Shown here piece by piece: positions 9,336 to 20,997 of a stretch of 64,000 nt of DNA. Origin of the DNA: Stereum hirsutum FP-91666 SS1 (lineage: Eukaryota; Basidiomycota; Agaricomycetes; Russulales; Stereaceae); assembly GCF_000264905.1 (NCBI RefSeq), contig NW_006763149.1, positions 197,634 to 261,633 on the forward strand. Reading direction: 5' to 3'. The stretch's first letter is position 1, and each line of letters opens with the position of its first letter. Position numbers and translations under genes: made by a program. A model generated the notes under the pieces. The model did no database searches, had not been told where the DNA came from, and saw nothing but the letters and a program-made list of their open reading frames with translations.

Positions 9336-9584
9336 CCTCTTTAGACAAAGGAATAAGTGCCAGATGCTTGGTAGCTACTTAACCTGATGGCAATTGACGG
9401 TCTTTGTCCCGAGGGCGTGTCGCTTCTTATGCTGGAATCTTCGTGCCTGAGTCCATGTGGTGGCCCTGCCTTGAGCCACATACTGGATTTGCTATGCTTT
9501 CCTTTGGCGTGTTTTTCTCGATATTAAATACACTGCGATTCTGAAGCGTCAACTTTCCAGACGCGGTGTTCGTGGCACTGGATA

Positions 9585-9981
9585 CAGTTGATATGCTCAT
9601 ACGGCATACGGTCGGGGCGGGCCGCCGTTTATGCCGTATGAGAAATTATGCCGTATGAGGAATAGATAAGATGGGCACGAATCCAGTCCTTTTCACTTCC
9701 TCAGGATAAATAATGCACATATAAGATCTGTGGGGCAAAATAAAGTGTGACATATGGGAGAGTCTCTCCTTGCGGTGTTTTCTCTTACAATGTGATAGCA
9801 TGAGACCTTCAGCAAATCTGAAAATGCGGGATTCTTGAAGTGGCACTCCAAGGTGTGGGCCACCTGATGTCGAGGCCTGATTGAGATTAGATTTGACCGA
9901 TTTATGCCATATGAGCGTAATTGACGTAAAAATGTAATATTTTATGCCGTATGGGCGTATGCCGTATGAGCGTATCGACTG
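9585..9981. mobile_element. MITE, Tc1/mariner-pogo type, TA target duplication
   Basis: A 397-bp element is bounded by TA on each side. Its terminal inverted repeats begin CAGTTGATATGCTCATACGG at the left and CAGTCGATACGCTCATACGG read inward from the right, with two mismatches in 26 bp. Extra copies of TATGCCGTATGAG lie just inside both ends, as expected for transposase-binding subterminal repeats. There is no transposase-like frame, so it would depend on an element elsewhere. Confidence 0.7.
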
Positions 9982-10402
9982 TACTACGATTCTCAACTGA
10001 TTCTAGCCAACGTAGGTCCTCTCCAATTCCCGATTCGCCAGTTGTGGCTCCCCAACTCCTCGTGATCTTCGTACAAGGCTATCGCACATTTATAAATGTT
10101 GATCTGCCCAATGTTGTCATCTACTTCTGTGTGTAAGTGGAGTGTGGCTTCGAGCAACTCAGGTTGAGGATGTGATAAGTGCCACACGGATAAAGCCGCA
10201 TCTTATCAGATCCGATGGACTTCGGAGCCAGTAAGTCTGAACCGGGCACTTGATCGCATCATCCTCTTTCGAGTCCTCTGCCAACGCCCACCTGCAATCT
10301 ACTTGCGCGACGACCATCTCCGGAACGTTCTTGTAGACCCCGTTTCACTCCTTCATTTCGAAGGAAACGGCTGAACTGGAAGGCGCTGTTCAGGAAATCA
10401 AC

Positions 10403-11377
10403 ATGATGAACTGGTGTAAGAGGACATTTCTCGCGATTGCTTGGGTAGCGACTCTCTCGCATGGTCGTGAGACCAAGGAGGAAGCAGGTACATACTACAT
10501 CACGAATTTATTCGACACTCTACCATATAGACATCTTTGTTAATGAATTGTTTTGAAGCTATGTTGGCTCGGGAACTGCTGGTTTCGTCGCCGAAGCCCA
10601 TCGCCACCATGGCCACAATCTATCCAAATGATCATGCTACGCTACCGGGTTAGCTCAAGGGACAACATCTGTCCTTTAAAATACTAATCGAACGATCTAT
10701 TCTTCCAGGCCAACCTTATGCCATGCAGGAGTATTATGCGCCGTGAGTGTTTCTGCATAATCGGGACTTCGGTCGGCGTCTTGAACTGTCGTCCTTTACA
10801 GGTGCTATTCGAATGGCTCTCTCGCTCTCATATTCCTTCCCATCTCGCGCCACAGTCAGAACATCCTCCACTCCCCGTCTCACGCTGCGTCGATTTCTGT
10901 ATGGTCCGATCCTCCTGCTGCAGCACGAGCTAGGGTCTCTTTGATTGGGAACGTCACGATCCTACCGGACGACGATTCTGATGCGGAGAGGCTGAAACAG
11001 TGCTATCTAAGCCAACATCCCGATGCCCAAGATTGGATTCCTGGAGATGACGAAGGTGCACATCTGGTGCGTCTGTCTAGTATTCTTTGTTCTCCCTCAG
11101 GAGACTTAGGCCCTGATAACGGTATTCAGGCCTACTGGGCTCGTTTCGATCCACACGTACGTCCTATTCCGTCATGTCACTTGCCTCACGTCTGACGCTT
11201 CCATAGAGCGTCTATTTCGTCGGTGGATTTGGAGAGTGCGTGGCTTCAATATGAGTTGTTTGGTGATATTCTGACCTTTCTTTATTCAGTGAACATCTCA
11301 TTGGATACCTTCCTTTGGAATTGTACCAATCCGCGGTACCCTCCTCAGCGACTCTCATGATTCAGAGCGATGCTTGA
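10403..11377 (+). CDS. secreted CREG-like FMN-binding split-barrel protein
   Basis: Seven exons (10403-10487, 10559-10648, 10709-10742, 10802-11066, 11130-11156, 11207-11235, 11290-11377) join cleanly to 205 residues. Residues 1-21 form a signal peptide (WCKRTFLAIAWVATLSHG). The rest is the CREG / pyridoxamine-phosphate-oxidase-like domain: ATIYPNDHATLPGQPYAMQE, then the GNVTIL strand, CYLSQHPDAQDW, AYWARFDPHSVYFVGGFGDE and a GYLPLELY end. Family members bind FMN poorly or not at all and are secreted or lysosomal; no enzyme activity can be asserted. The stop overlaps the convergent MYND gene by 16 bp. Confidence 0.85.
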
Positions 11378-12704
11378 GACGATTTGATGTCCACATACAT
11401 CGCATCGCTACATTCACGAACTTCACGCTCATGACGGAATTGTTGTATCATAATTGACGTACCCTGCAAACACATTCTAAACTTGGCTAGGCATGCACGG
11501 AAGTCATAACTTATGGAAGCACAAAGGAAATGCGTTCGTAGGTCCAAGGTAGACCTGCGATTAGTCAACGTCCCATATTGCCGCATGAGCTGCCAAGCTC
11601 TCATCGCTCTTCCTGTCAAGGTATTCCATGCATCCAAGCACTATGAAGAAAGCGTTCAAAGTGAGTGCAATCCAGATCGTTTTCGTTGTTCTAAATGAGC
11701 TTACCTCGGCCTGCCTGGAGATCACCTCGAAGTGCATCCCCAAATCCGTCCTTCAGCGCCCTCGACAGCACTCTCCCTTGCGATGTGTCCTTCAGTTGCG
11801 CAAAAACGATTCTCTTCTCATGGTGTACCAAGTATCCATTGATTGCCATGACACTCTGGGAGCCGGTGAAAGAGACGATGTCGCTCCAGACGACAAATCG
11901 AATGGTAGGCCCTGGAGGCATCTTTTCCCACGCATGCTTGTGCAGGTCGACAACATTGGCACGGTACTGCTCGTCTTGGACTCTTTCTAGGATGAACCGG
12001 TCGTAATCCGAGTTTGACATGTACCCTGCGCTCCTGAGCTAGGAAGCATCAATGGAACAGTGAATTTCCCGCGCGCTGGAATTCATAAGTCCACGAACCG
12101 CATAAAGCTTTTCTTTCTTCTTGATGGAAGGGCGTCTAACCAAGTCTACGATGAAGCTACCTTGCGGTCAGCATATTCGACATAATCGTGTAGAGGGGCA
12201 TACCAATGCTCCTTCAGATATTCTTCGTGCATATTTGCTATGTCAAGCGCAAACAAAGCCCACGCCTGGATAGAATTCCGCCACACGTCTGCAAACCGAG
12301 TGATAGACTCGATGTTGTCGTTCATCTCTGGTGTCGCGCCAGAGACGAATGGATTTTCGGAACATGTCTTCTTATGTGCTTTCCATGCTACCCTTTGGCA
12401 ATCCGTAGAGCAGTACCTTGCCACCCTTTTGATCGTTCGACATGATAGACCAAAATAGGCCGTGCAACGACGGTCAGCGCCTGTTCCACGAGCTGTGAAA
12501 GCCTCGCCGTATGAGTACGTACTTGCATCTTGAACACTTTCTCAGAGGATATTCGGACCTAGAACCACATTGATAGCACTTGTCGTGGGTGCCTGCACAG
12601 AACTCGAAATATTTTGAACCGCCCTCTGCGGTGTTGTCTAGTAGCATTGCCAGAAGAGTGGGTGGTGATGTGTCTCCTTCGAAGAGTTCTTCTATGTAAT
12701 CCAA
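11362..12704 (-). CDS. MYND-type zinc-finger protein (5' end uncertain)
   Basis: The exons give a MYND finger near the N-terminus: CYQCG, then CSRCKYCSTDCQRVAWKAHKKTC, with all Cys/His ligands, the finger being split by an intron at the Lys codon (donor near 12520). A roughly 200-residue helical region follows without a known catalytic motif. It ends at 11362 with KSSQASL. Many Agaricomycete genomes carry expanded families of such proteins, usually presumed to mediate protein-protein contacts. The first in-frame ATG is at 12647. The frame stays open upstream and fits a further exon to about 12825, but no convincing start was found there, so the true 5' end is unknown. Confidence 0.75.
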
Positions 12705-12829
12705 GCGCTCAGCGAGGTGGTGTTATACTAGCAGCAAGCCTATGACTCACGGAATGTGAAGGCTGATAGTTGGTGTTGGGCAACGGGGCTTCGGAGAGCG
12801 TGACTTTCGCGGCGTCCTAGGGTACAGTA

Positions 12830-13203
12830 GTATGTGATATTTCGATGCTACGTCGGCCGCAGATGTTACAGATACTTGAGAAATAAACACATGAGAATGG
12901 AGTGATACTGACTGTTCAGCTGAAGTCTCAGGCCCCTAAATTCCAAGCAAAACACGCCCAAGTGGAAGTCGCAAATGAAGACGAAGATGGTCAGCGCTAA
13001 GTGGCCCGAACGGCGTTATATGTCGGGACGGGATACTCCGAAGCTGTTCCCCACAGCTTGCGCCACGGTGGCAAACCCAGGTAGACCACTCCGCAGACTG
13101 GGAAGACACACCCACCAAGGAGCTGATCGAGCTGGGCAGAGATTAAGCAATATCTAATACTATGAAGGGTTATACGACCAGGAGAGGCGATGTATATGCA
13201 CGC
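12830..13203. other. gap with no assignable gene
   Basis: It may hold a 5' exon of the MYND gene; no ATG with a usable donor was found. A 60-codon minus frame at 12936-13118 starts at TTG and is not convincing. Confidence 0.3.
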
Positions 13204-15002
13204 CTAACCACCCAAACCCACGAACTTCATCAACCTCTTCCTCAACGTCTCATCAGTGTCCTTCCTACTCGCCTCGTCCTGCGCTTCTGTCCCTTTCTGG
13301 CGCGCCTCTGCATGCTCAACATCCACCTTATCCTTTCTGCCGTGCACGTCCTCGTCTTCCTTGGACTTCGCACTCCTTGACCGATCCTTTTCGACATCAC
13401 TACTGAAACCACTCCCATCCCTAAATGTCTCTGCAAAGGACTTCAAGAACGCCTGAGGCGCGGTCTCGTCCTTTTCCTCCTGGCTGATAGGCCTCTTAAC
13501 ACCCGCATTGGGAATGAGATGCTCCGGCAACGGTTCCTTCGAAACTGCCCTGGCCCTAGCCAGGATCTTTTCCCTCTTCGTCTGTGCGCGGGTAGGTTCT
13601 GAGTTCAAATTTGTAGACTCCGAGATAGGCGTTTCTTGCTTTTCGATTTGAGGCGAGCGGGAGGGAACCGACGGCGTCACGTTGGTGGAATGACGAGCGA
13701 GGCCATCGAGGAGGACATGCAATTTGGCTCGTCGTAAGTTTGAAGTCTGTGGCTCAACCATTGCTCCTGTAGGCTGTGGTCCCTGCTCATCGACCTCGAC
13801 CTGCAGCGGTTCGGCCGGGTCTTCGGTACCTGCCTGCACCTCCGTGTTTGAATCTTTCTCCACAACCTCCGTTGCCTGCGCCCCGATAAGAGCATCCCAT
13901 TTCGCATTCACCCTCATCAGATCTGGCTGAGCAATGTCCGCACTCGTGGTGGAAAAGCCACCCCAGTCGAGCCATGCCCGTCCGAATGCAGCCTTGGTCC
14001 TCATTGAGAGGGTGCGTAAGTGGGGGTCTCTCTGGGCGGTCGCAGGCACGGTGAAATTGGTCGAGGGTACGGAGGCTGAGCAAATTATAAAGATTAGTAC
14101 GTGATAGTACGAAGATGGTAGACGCGAGTAGGGGAAACATACTAGCAGGTTCAAGCCTGATATCAATATCCCTCCAACCCGCTGGTGCCGTTCCCTTAGG
14201 TTCCATCATCTCATCAACATGATCAAGCGGCCTGTCATTCGAGGCCTGTGCGTGCGCTGGGGCGCCAGCAGATCCCGATACAAAGGGCAACAGATCCGCA
14301 AGGCTCACTCCCCCATCTTTCATCTGCACAGGAGGCACGACAGGGACTCTCAATTTGAAGTCGAGTGCGTGCGGTCCTTTTTCGGTACTTGCGGGAGTAC
14401 GCCCGTCAATGCGCTTTGGGCGGGAGGTATTGCCGGCGTCTTCGTGAGGCGGTTCGGAATCAGCGTTGGCTTGTCGAATGAGATCAATGGAGCTTTTATC
14501 CTCGAAGATGACCCATAAACGAAACTGATAGGCCTCTGACCTCTCTGCGTCCTGCGAGAGAAAAGACATAACAATAGGCAACATTCCAGTAAGCTATTAG
14601 ACCTGAAAAGACGTCCTCCCCACCAGTCGAATGTAATGGGATAAGAACAGATGGGCTGACCTTTGAAAACATAACCTCCCTGACCTTGCCATACTTCCTT
14701 TCCAACACCTTCACGATCGCCATCCCTTCGGCCATACTCCCCAGTTGCCTCCATGTCCTCACATGCGCTGTTCTCTCTATCTCATACCTCGCCCTCTTCT
14801 GGCCTGACCGCCCCTGTCCTCTATCATTACCACGATTGAAGTCGAAGTTCCTGATTGGAACAGAAGCGTTGGAGGAGTTCGAGGGTCGGTGGAAAAGCGA
14901 AGTGTCCTCGGTAGGTAGAGTAGTGTTCGTACTGGTGGAGGTGGAGGCAAGACGAGCGCATTGTGTAACCAAGCGCGTACTTGGGCGTGCACGAGTCAAC
15001 AT
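13204..15002 (-). CDS. conserved hypothetical protein, probable mitochondrial matrix
   Basis: Three exons (15002-14661, 14551-14143, 14075-13204) join in frame to 540 residues. The start MLTRARPSTRLVTQCARLAS is Arg/Ser-rich without acidic residues, a typical mitochondrial presequence. Residues about 80-140 (VRTWRQLGSMAEGMAIVKVL, then YGKVREVMF, then FRLWVIFED) have the look of an RRM-like fold. A long charged, disordered C-terminal half follows with an ETLRKRLMKFVG end. I do not recognise a characterised family; an RNA-related mitochondrial role is only a guess. Confidence 0.75.
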
Positions 15003-15726
15003 TTTGGTTTCGAGTACTGTGAAGAGAGTAAACATGTAAGTATACAGCTTGAACATATACCCAAGACAAAAGATGCTCGGAAGTAAAGGATTTCCAGACG
15101 AGTGCATTGCTAACGAATCGAAAAGCGAGCAATCGAAACCAGCACACGGCAAGCACAAATGGAGCTTAAGTAGTTTATCTCTCACCTTACGAGGTTCTGA
15201 CCTGCTGTTCCAAAGTTCTCTGATACTAGAATTCGGTGGACGAAGTGGACTTCAACGAACAGAGTAAGAGACAATATTCCTCGATGGGAGTGACAAACCC
15301 CCAAAGCTAGTTAAAGCCTAGGATATAGATATAATCAAGGTGTTGTAAAGGGGCGAGTCGTTCCGTAGAGATGTGCTTGTCAATGAAGCGCGTCGAGCAA
15401 CAGCGGAGCAGGAGCAAGTCGGGCTAAAATCAAACGCGTCGAATTTCACGCGTTTTGTCCTGATATGGGTCGAATGGGTACGCCTCTACTGTGGCGCTCG
15501 CCACAGAGACCGTGCTGGTATTCGTTCGACAATATGGGCCTGTTCCGAGGCTAGCAGTGAGATTGAGCTTCAGTGATCGGTGCACAATGCAGATATTTCG
15601 GCGAGTCGAGCAAGCTGCTCCGGAAATCTGTTCAGGCCAACATAACAAAATCCAGACAAGGTCCGTCACAGGGTCCAACAGCTTTAATCGTACACTACCC
15701 TTATAAAGTCCTCTCAACCTCAAACT
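15003..15726. other. gap with no assignable gene
   Basis: It lies between the head of the mitochondrial protein and the tail of the reductase-family gene. Frames at 15373-15723 overlap on both strands without family signal. Confidence 0.3.
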
Positions 15727-16957
15727 TCACAGCAAAAACGGGATAACAGCCGTCCTCTCCTTTGGGTAGCTTTCCCCAAACTTCTCGTGATACCACCAAT
15801 GTCCCCTCATCGCCCTCGGCAGCATCAACAATACCTCGGCCAACAAGAATGCCCATGGCGCGCTCACCGAATCCGCGAACGGACCCAACACCCCTCCGAC
15901 AGTCTTCAAATCCCCCTTGATCAAACTCTGCACCACCACTGTCCATGCTGCTGGTCCTAACGATTTGAGAAGGGAAAAGGAAGGTCCTGGTGACGCGGCG
16001 AGTGCGAAGCCAAGCCATTCGACCCATTCGCAGAAATAGTTGGGGTAGGATATGTATTTATAAAGAAGACCGTGAGGGATGGAGTAGTGATGCGTTTGTT
16101 TGGGTTTTGTCGTGCCCTTAGAATCCTCTGTGGGGGAGCGATCCTCTTCCTTGCCTTTGCCTTTAGCGCTGGCTTTACGGCGAAGATTATAGAGGATCTC
16201 GTCGTGGATTATGTTTCCCGCAAATCCTACGATCCACATAGCTATACCGAGCCAAAATCGGGGCGTCGAGAAAGTGCCTGATAGGTAGGAAGCTGTGGAG
16301 GTGGCGGAGAGGTAGGCAGCCATCATGAATCCATTGGGGATGTTGAACACAAACGCAGCCAGCACGACCATAGGGTGAGAAGAGGATCGCGAAGGGCTCC
16401 GGAGCGGTGAAATGAGCGCTCTGTTCGCGTAGTGCGTGAGGAAACAGGCTGCCAGCAATGCCTGTGGCGTCAGGTGGAAATTGTTGGAGGGGACAGGTGC
16501 CTCAAATGGAGTGCGGGAGAACGGATGGAGGGCGAGGGTGGTGAGAAAGGTCAATGGTGAGACTGTCTCCATTACAATCCATGACTTTATGCCATCAATC
16601 GCAAGAATTGAGTTGGGAGTCGCGAAGCGGCCGAAGGGTGCATCGTAGACCAGAGTAAATGGTGCAACAAGGGCGGGCACATAAATGAACCACCGTTTAG
16701 TGACTAAAGACGATGAAGATTTCGTTAGCAAGATTGCTCTAACCGGTAGAACAGTAGATGCAGAAAAAATCGTAGTAGATTAAGAAAACGACAGATGTCT
16801 CCAGAATCCGGACTCGACACCCTCGCGTCTCGGAAGTGCCTCTGTAGTTTGACCTCCGAAATAACAATAGGACCTTTGATAGAATGAAATAACACACACC
16901 GGTGTAGATATGTTGATAATCTATTTCCGTGAGACTGTCCAGAAAAGAGGAGGACAT
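15727..16957 (-). CDS. steroid 5-alpha-reductase-family membrane protein
   Basis: Exon 1 (16957-16900) and exon 2 (16703-15727) join through a 196-nt intron to 344 residues. The N-terminal part has RWFIYVPALVAPFTLVYDAPFG then SWIVMETVSP. The C-terminal catalytic domain has HYSIPHGLLYKYISYPNYF, then CEWVEWLGFALA and a WWYHEKFGESYPKERTAVIP end, the hallmark of the 3-oxo-5-alpha-steroid 4-dehydrogenase C-terminal domain. Several hydrophobic segments indicate an ER membrane enzyme reducing a polyprenol, sterol or enone with NADPH; the substrate cannot be told. An alternative upstream start at 17086 would add about 40 residues. Confidence 0.85.
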
Positions 16958-17089
16958 GCTCGTTCGACTGAAGAGAGCGGTGTGAGGAGACTCAAACATA
17001 CGCACCCACTTTCCACATTCGTGTCCGGCGAATGCCGAAGCGAGTTCTTGTTGAACAGCCACGCCTGAGAGGACTGTGGTATCCATGCA

Positions 17090-17956
17090 TCTTAGTCAAA
17101 ACAGACCTATACATATCATATCACCACTAGACCAGATTAGAAGGTCAGTCATGTCTCATTGAGCTCAAGTCTCGGAAGTATATTCATCTTAATGCGATGC
17201 TCTATGTCTATCTTTCGCCGACCGTCCCCATAATCATCATCTCTGCCAGTTGACTCACTTTGAATGCTTTACTAGAGACGTTACCTGAAGCTTGACATGC
17301 AATCAATATAGTTTCAACCAGGGAACCTGTGTACTATCATAAAACACTATATCATTCCACTTACCCTTCCTAGCAACCGTACTCGATGGAAACTTTGCAT
17401 GACGGTTGTGCTACCCTTGCCATCAAGTTGCAAGGAGATATGTGACTTTGATATCCCTCAGAAGATTTCGAAGAGCGCCCACTGCTGTATCTTGATCACC
17501 AGCGACAACCTCAAGCTACTCATAGTGGCCTTCCTCGCTTGAAACTGCTGAGATTCTCGTTCTACGAATACCGGTCTCCAAGCTGCACAAAACTATCGTC
17601 GCCCACGGTATCAAAAGAACTTGAACTTGAACACGAACATAGAGACTTGGCTTCGAATTCAATCGGCGGCCGAACATGCTCACGTTCCGCTCACCCTCTG
17701 CCTGATGGATTAACCCTCAGGACCCACGGACACCTTGCCAACGTGATGCCATCCATCTTCCGCATCGTAAGCTGTTCTGTATTTGCTTCTGACAATTATA
17801 TTACTCTTACACAGCATAGGCGCTAAAGAAACAAGATATTATGCCTATAAGTAAGCTTTCGTTTCCAGGCATTGCACTTTAATCTTTCTACGTTGCTTCG
17901 TCGTCTAACGCAAGTTCAGCATCCGATCCTGCAGCATCGTTGCGCAATCCAGTTAA
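17090..17956. other. gap with no assignable gene
   Basis: About 870 bp without a supported gene. A 95-codon plus frame (17539-17826) starts at TTG and resembles nothing I know. The last 150 bp probably include the promoter of the DUF4436 gene. Confidence 0.35.
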
Positions 17957-20262
17957 ATGGTACAGTTTGCTTTGGGTAAGAGGATTTCGAGCATCCGAGA
18001 CACTGTCAAGCGAAGTCAAAGAGCGCCGTGGATCTTCGCCTGTTCGGTTGCTATTGTGCTTGCTGTCGTCCTAGGTATTCCTCTCGGATGGAGCCTGCGC
18101 GGTAAAGAGCTCAGTGGTGAAATTTTGACCTACTTCAAGGGGCGAATGGTCAGTCGTCAAATATTCTGCACGGCACTTTATTGCGCGAATCTGATTAATG
18201 CTCACCGTTTTGTAGCTCCAGGCCTCAATCACGCTGGTGTCCGTCGACGCCTCCTCTGGGACTGTCGTCCTTGACTGGTATATATACAACGATACCTGCA
18301 TCCTATATAATCTGAAATCGAACACCACCACGAGCGACCAAAACTGTCCGCCCGTCAACGTGTATTTGGATACGTAAGCGACCACTCTATCCTGGGCTTC
18401 AAGGTATCCTGACCTATCCCTTCCAGAAATCTTTTGTCGTCCTCACATAGCTCAAATACGGATACCGCGTCCAATAACCCACCAAAATCTCCTATCTTTT
18501 TCTACAATGCTACCATGGCCGCTCAGGATCGCTACTTCGCCAGCGAGCCAACTTTCCGTACCGAGCGTGGGTTCAATATTTCATGGCGTCTAGAGTTATG
18601 ACTGACCATTATACGACAGTAAATATGATAACCAGACAGAACACATTGGCCGCTAGTATTGTCAACTATCCGTTTGATAAGTAAGGCTTCTACACTTAGA
18701 GATATCATCAAAACCATTGCTGATCACCTAAACCAGATATGCCGTCTTTCCACTCGTCTATGGCATCACTAACCACACAGACAAGATGGTAGGAGTGTTT
18801 ATCGGGGAACTCACTGGCGTTGCTGTGTGAGTACCTTCCAGTGCAAAGTAAGCGACGAAATATATGCTAACACGTAGAGTTGGCAGAGGATTTCAAGCGC
18901 ATACGGATAGAAATTGGACATGGAGCGACATTTCCGGCAGAACTCAAATATACCTAAAGATCAGCAGGTCTACTGTTGTAAAAGTCTACGCCGTGATCAT
19001 CGTAATGGTCATCTGTACGTCCTCTCTCTTTGCGTTTTTTCCCTCTATACCACCCCCCGTCTTAACGAAGGTGGCGCTTCTTCAGGGCTTATAACACTAT
19101 GCCTGCTGGGCATCATGGTCAAGGGCGTTATCATGGGCCAAGGTCAAAGAGTTGAGATCTTGGTCATACCAGTCTCGGCTTTGTTTGCATTCACCTCTCT
19201 CAGGAGCACAATGCCTGGCGCACCAGGCAGCTTCGGTACGTCTTCTGATCATCAGCCGGTAATCTACGCGTTCGAAACATTTGGTTTTACTTTGTTTAGG
19301 TGCAATCATTGGTATGTGTCTATTCCAGTTAGCCTTCGCCATGACAAGCTAAGTTTAAATGAAACTAGATTTTGTGGGAATTCTACCATCCTTGGTCTTC
19401 CTAGCCTTGACGGTTCGCTCGTCTCTCGCCTTTTGTACGCATCATCACTCAATTTCTCATGCATCTAGTCACTACTCTGCCTCATACCCTTCATCTTGGA
19501 CACCGACCCCGAAAAACCTCGCACACATCATAATAAGGACGCGGAGAAGGCATTGGATAGTGTCATCCACCCCGGTCTCAAGCCCCTGCATGCTGGTCAT
19601 GGGCATTACCATTCCGACTTGTCCTTGAGCGGCTCTACCACGGCCATTGATGATTCACCGGTGCCAGACAGCAGCATAAAACCTAACTCTGGACAGCTTG
19701 ATCATGAACGTACAAATAGCTTCCGAGCAAATTGGACGTCCTCTCATCGCACCCTTGACGAGGCACCTCTTGCGCACCAGAACGCTTCGCATGGCACTAT
19801 TCCTCCACCACCAGGCGCACCGCACGCCATCTACACCACCCACTCGACTGCCAGTAGCGTCAGCTCGATCGCTTCGTTGTCGAAGGTGCCCAACAGCAGA
19901 GCTGAAAGACATGTCGCTTCTGAGGATGCGCCGCCACCCACACCGAGAGGTCAGTGAAATCGATTCTCATGTTAGCTTCAACTGACTACGAGTTTCGGTA
20001 CTGATACTCTTACTCTCCATCAGCACCCGTCCGCGAGTCCTCGTTTTCAGAATCCGCACCCCTACTTTCTGAAGAACATGCCCAAATCTCCGATGCTGAA
20101 CAGGTTTTGGAGAGAAATTCTCTGCCTGGCCTCGTGCGGAGCATGGCCGTTGAACCTACGTCTGATGATATCCGTGATGGTGAGTACTCGAACGATCGCA
20201 GTCTATCGTGCTCCGTCGATGGTATGACTCAATATTCTCGACAGATCGCGCTCCCGATCTGA
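17957..20262 (+). CDS. DUF4436 multi-pass membrane protein
   Basis: About eleven exons can be joined by small introns. The protein has a short basic N-terminus, TM1 (IFACSVAIVLAVVLGIPLGW), a lumenal domain with several N-glycosylation sequons (NDTC, NTTT, NATM), the family marker VNYPFDKYAVF, then three or four more membrane helices. The central block PVSALFAFTSLRSTMPGAPG followed by IIDFVGILPSLVFLAL is characteristic of fungal DUF4436 proteins. The tail is cytosolic, Ser/Pro/His-rich and disordered. No function is established for the family. Exons around 18590-18660 are less certain. The end is either the stop at 20260-20262 or a further exon after a donor near 20179. Confidence 0.8.
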
Positions 20263-20934
20263 GCAGGTTTCCTTAACGTCGCGCAACTTGCGGATGTGAC
20301 TTAGAGCATGTATTGGACCTCCGTGAAACGTATCATCCTCTATATTTATACCGAGGTCAGATGTACGAATGATGACTATCCCGCCAAACCCCAGCGTACG
20401 ATTGCACCTATCACTCTGAACGTATGACGCGAAAAATCCCTTCAAGGTCCCACTAGAAGCGCCTATTCGGCCCATAAGCTGATTAATCTACAGAACATAA
20501 ACTTGTCGCACCCCTTTCCAAGTCAGCAATCTTTCTAACCACATAGGAAAGACCCTCACTTGCTATTACCAAGCAGTACGGGCCATGAAGACCGTGCAAA
20601 CCCCAGCAAAGGTGGTGGTCCTTTCAAGGAGATATCCTCAGATGAGATCGTATAATTTTTTTCTACAGTTTAACTTTGTCAGAAGAGCACCAGGGCGTGG
20701 ATTGTTTGAGCTGTTCTTGCTCGTGGGGCCACTGTTAGTGCCACAGTGCAGATGTGGGAAACAACCGAAATCGCAATATTCTCACCTGCTTCCTGGACCG
20801 GCAGACGCCCAACGTTTTCAGAACGTTCAAGAATGGTCTACCATTTGGTAGCGCTTTACACTATGGCAACTTGCCAAGTCCGTCCCACAAATCGTGATAG
20901 TGACGTGTTTGCGATGCAACGACGTGTTCGCTAC
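20263..20934. other. gap with no assignable gene
   Basis: Short frames on both strands (20203-20475 minus, 20585-20851 plus) lack family signal and good starts. Confidence 0.35.
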
Positions 20935-20940
20935 TATAAA
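20935..20940 (+). promoter_or_regulatory. TATA box of the GFA/CENP-V-type gene
   Basis: TATAAA lies 58 bp upstream of the ATG at 20998. Confidence 0.5.
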
Positions 20941-20997
20941 AGCGCTTGCACTCTTTGATTACTATTGACTTCTACTATCTCCCCCCGACTCTTAATC

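Larger units (their letters stand above)
6711..9360 (+). repeat. array of six exon-intron cassettes with two conserved hairpins
   Basis: Six diverged copies of one cassette start (first hairpin) at 6794, 7034, 7305, 7713, 8174 and 9190. Each has: hairpin 1 with arms CCCCTGG and CCAGGGG, 23 nt apart; about 9-11 nt; hairpin 2 with arms like CCTCAGAG and CTCTGAGG; the box GAAGCCAA(C/T)AGACG; a splice donor, GTGAGT in units 1-5 and the weaker GTAATG in unit 6; a 49-59 nt intron with a CTGAC, CTGAT or CTAAC branch site; and two tandem acceptors about 10 nt apart. After the acceptors several copies share a body resembling AAGACGCTCGACGC. Hairpin 2 keeps pairing while its sequence changes (see findings). 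Reading frames are broken between copies. The likeliest reading is a non-coding or decayed multi-exon transcript; the function is unknown. Confidence 0.75.

Noticed and set aside
6780..9340. CRISPR-like array
   Set aside because: Units are long, diverged, unevenly spaced (240-1016 bp) and carry splice sites; the genome is eukaryotic.
9646..9996. 116-codon minus frame inside the MITE
   Set aside because: Runs through both the element body and its terminal repeat and has no transposase motif.
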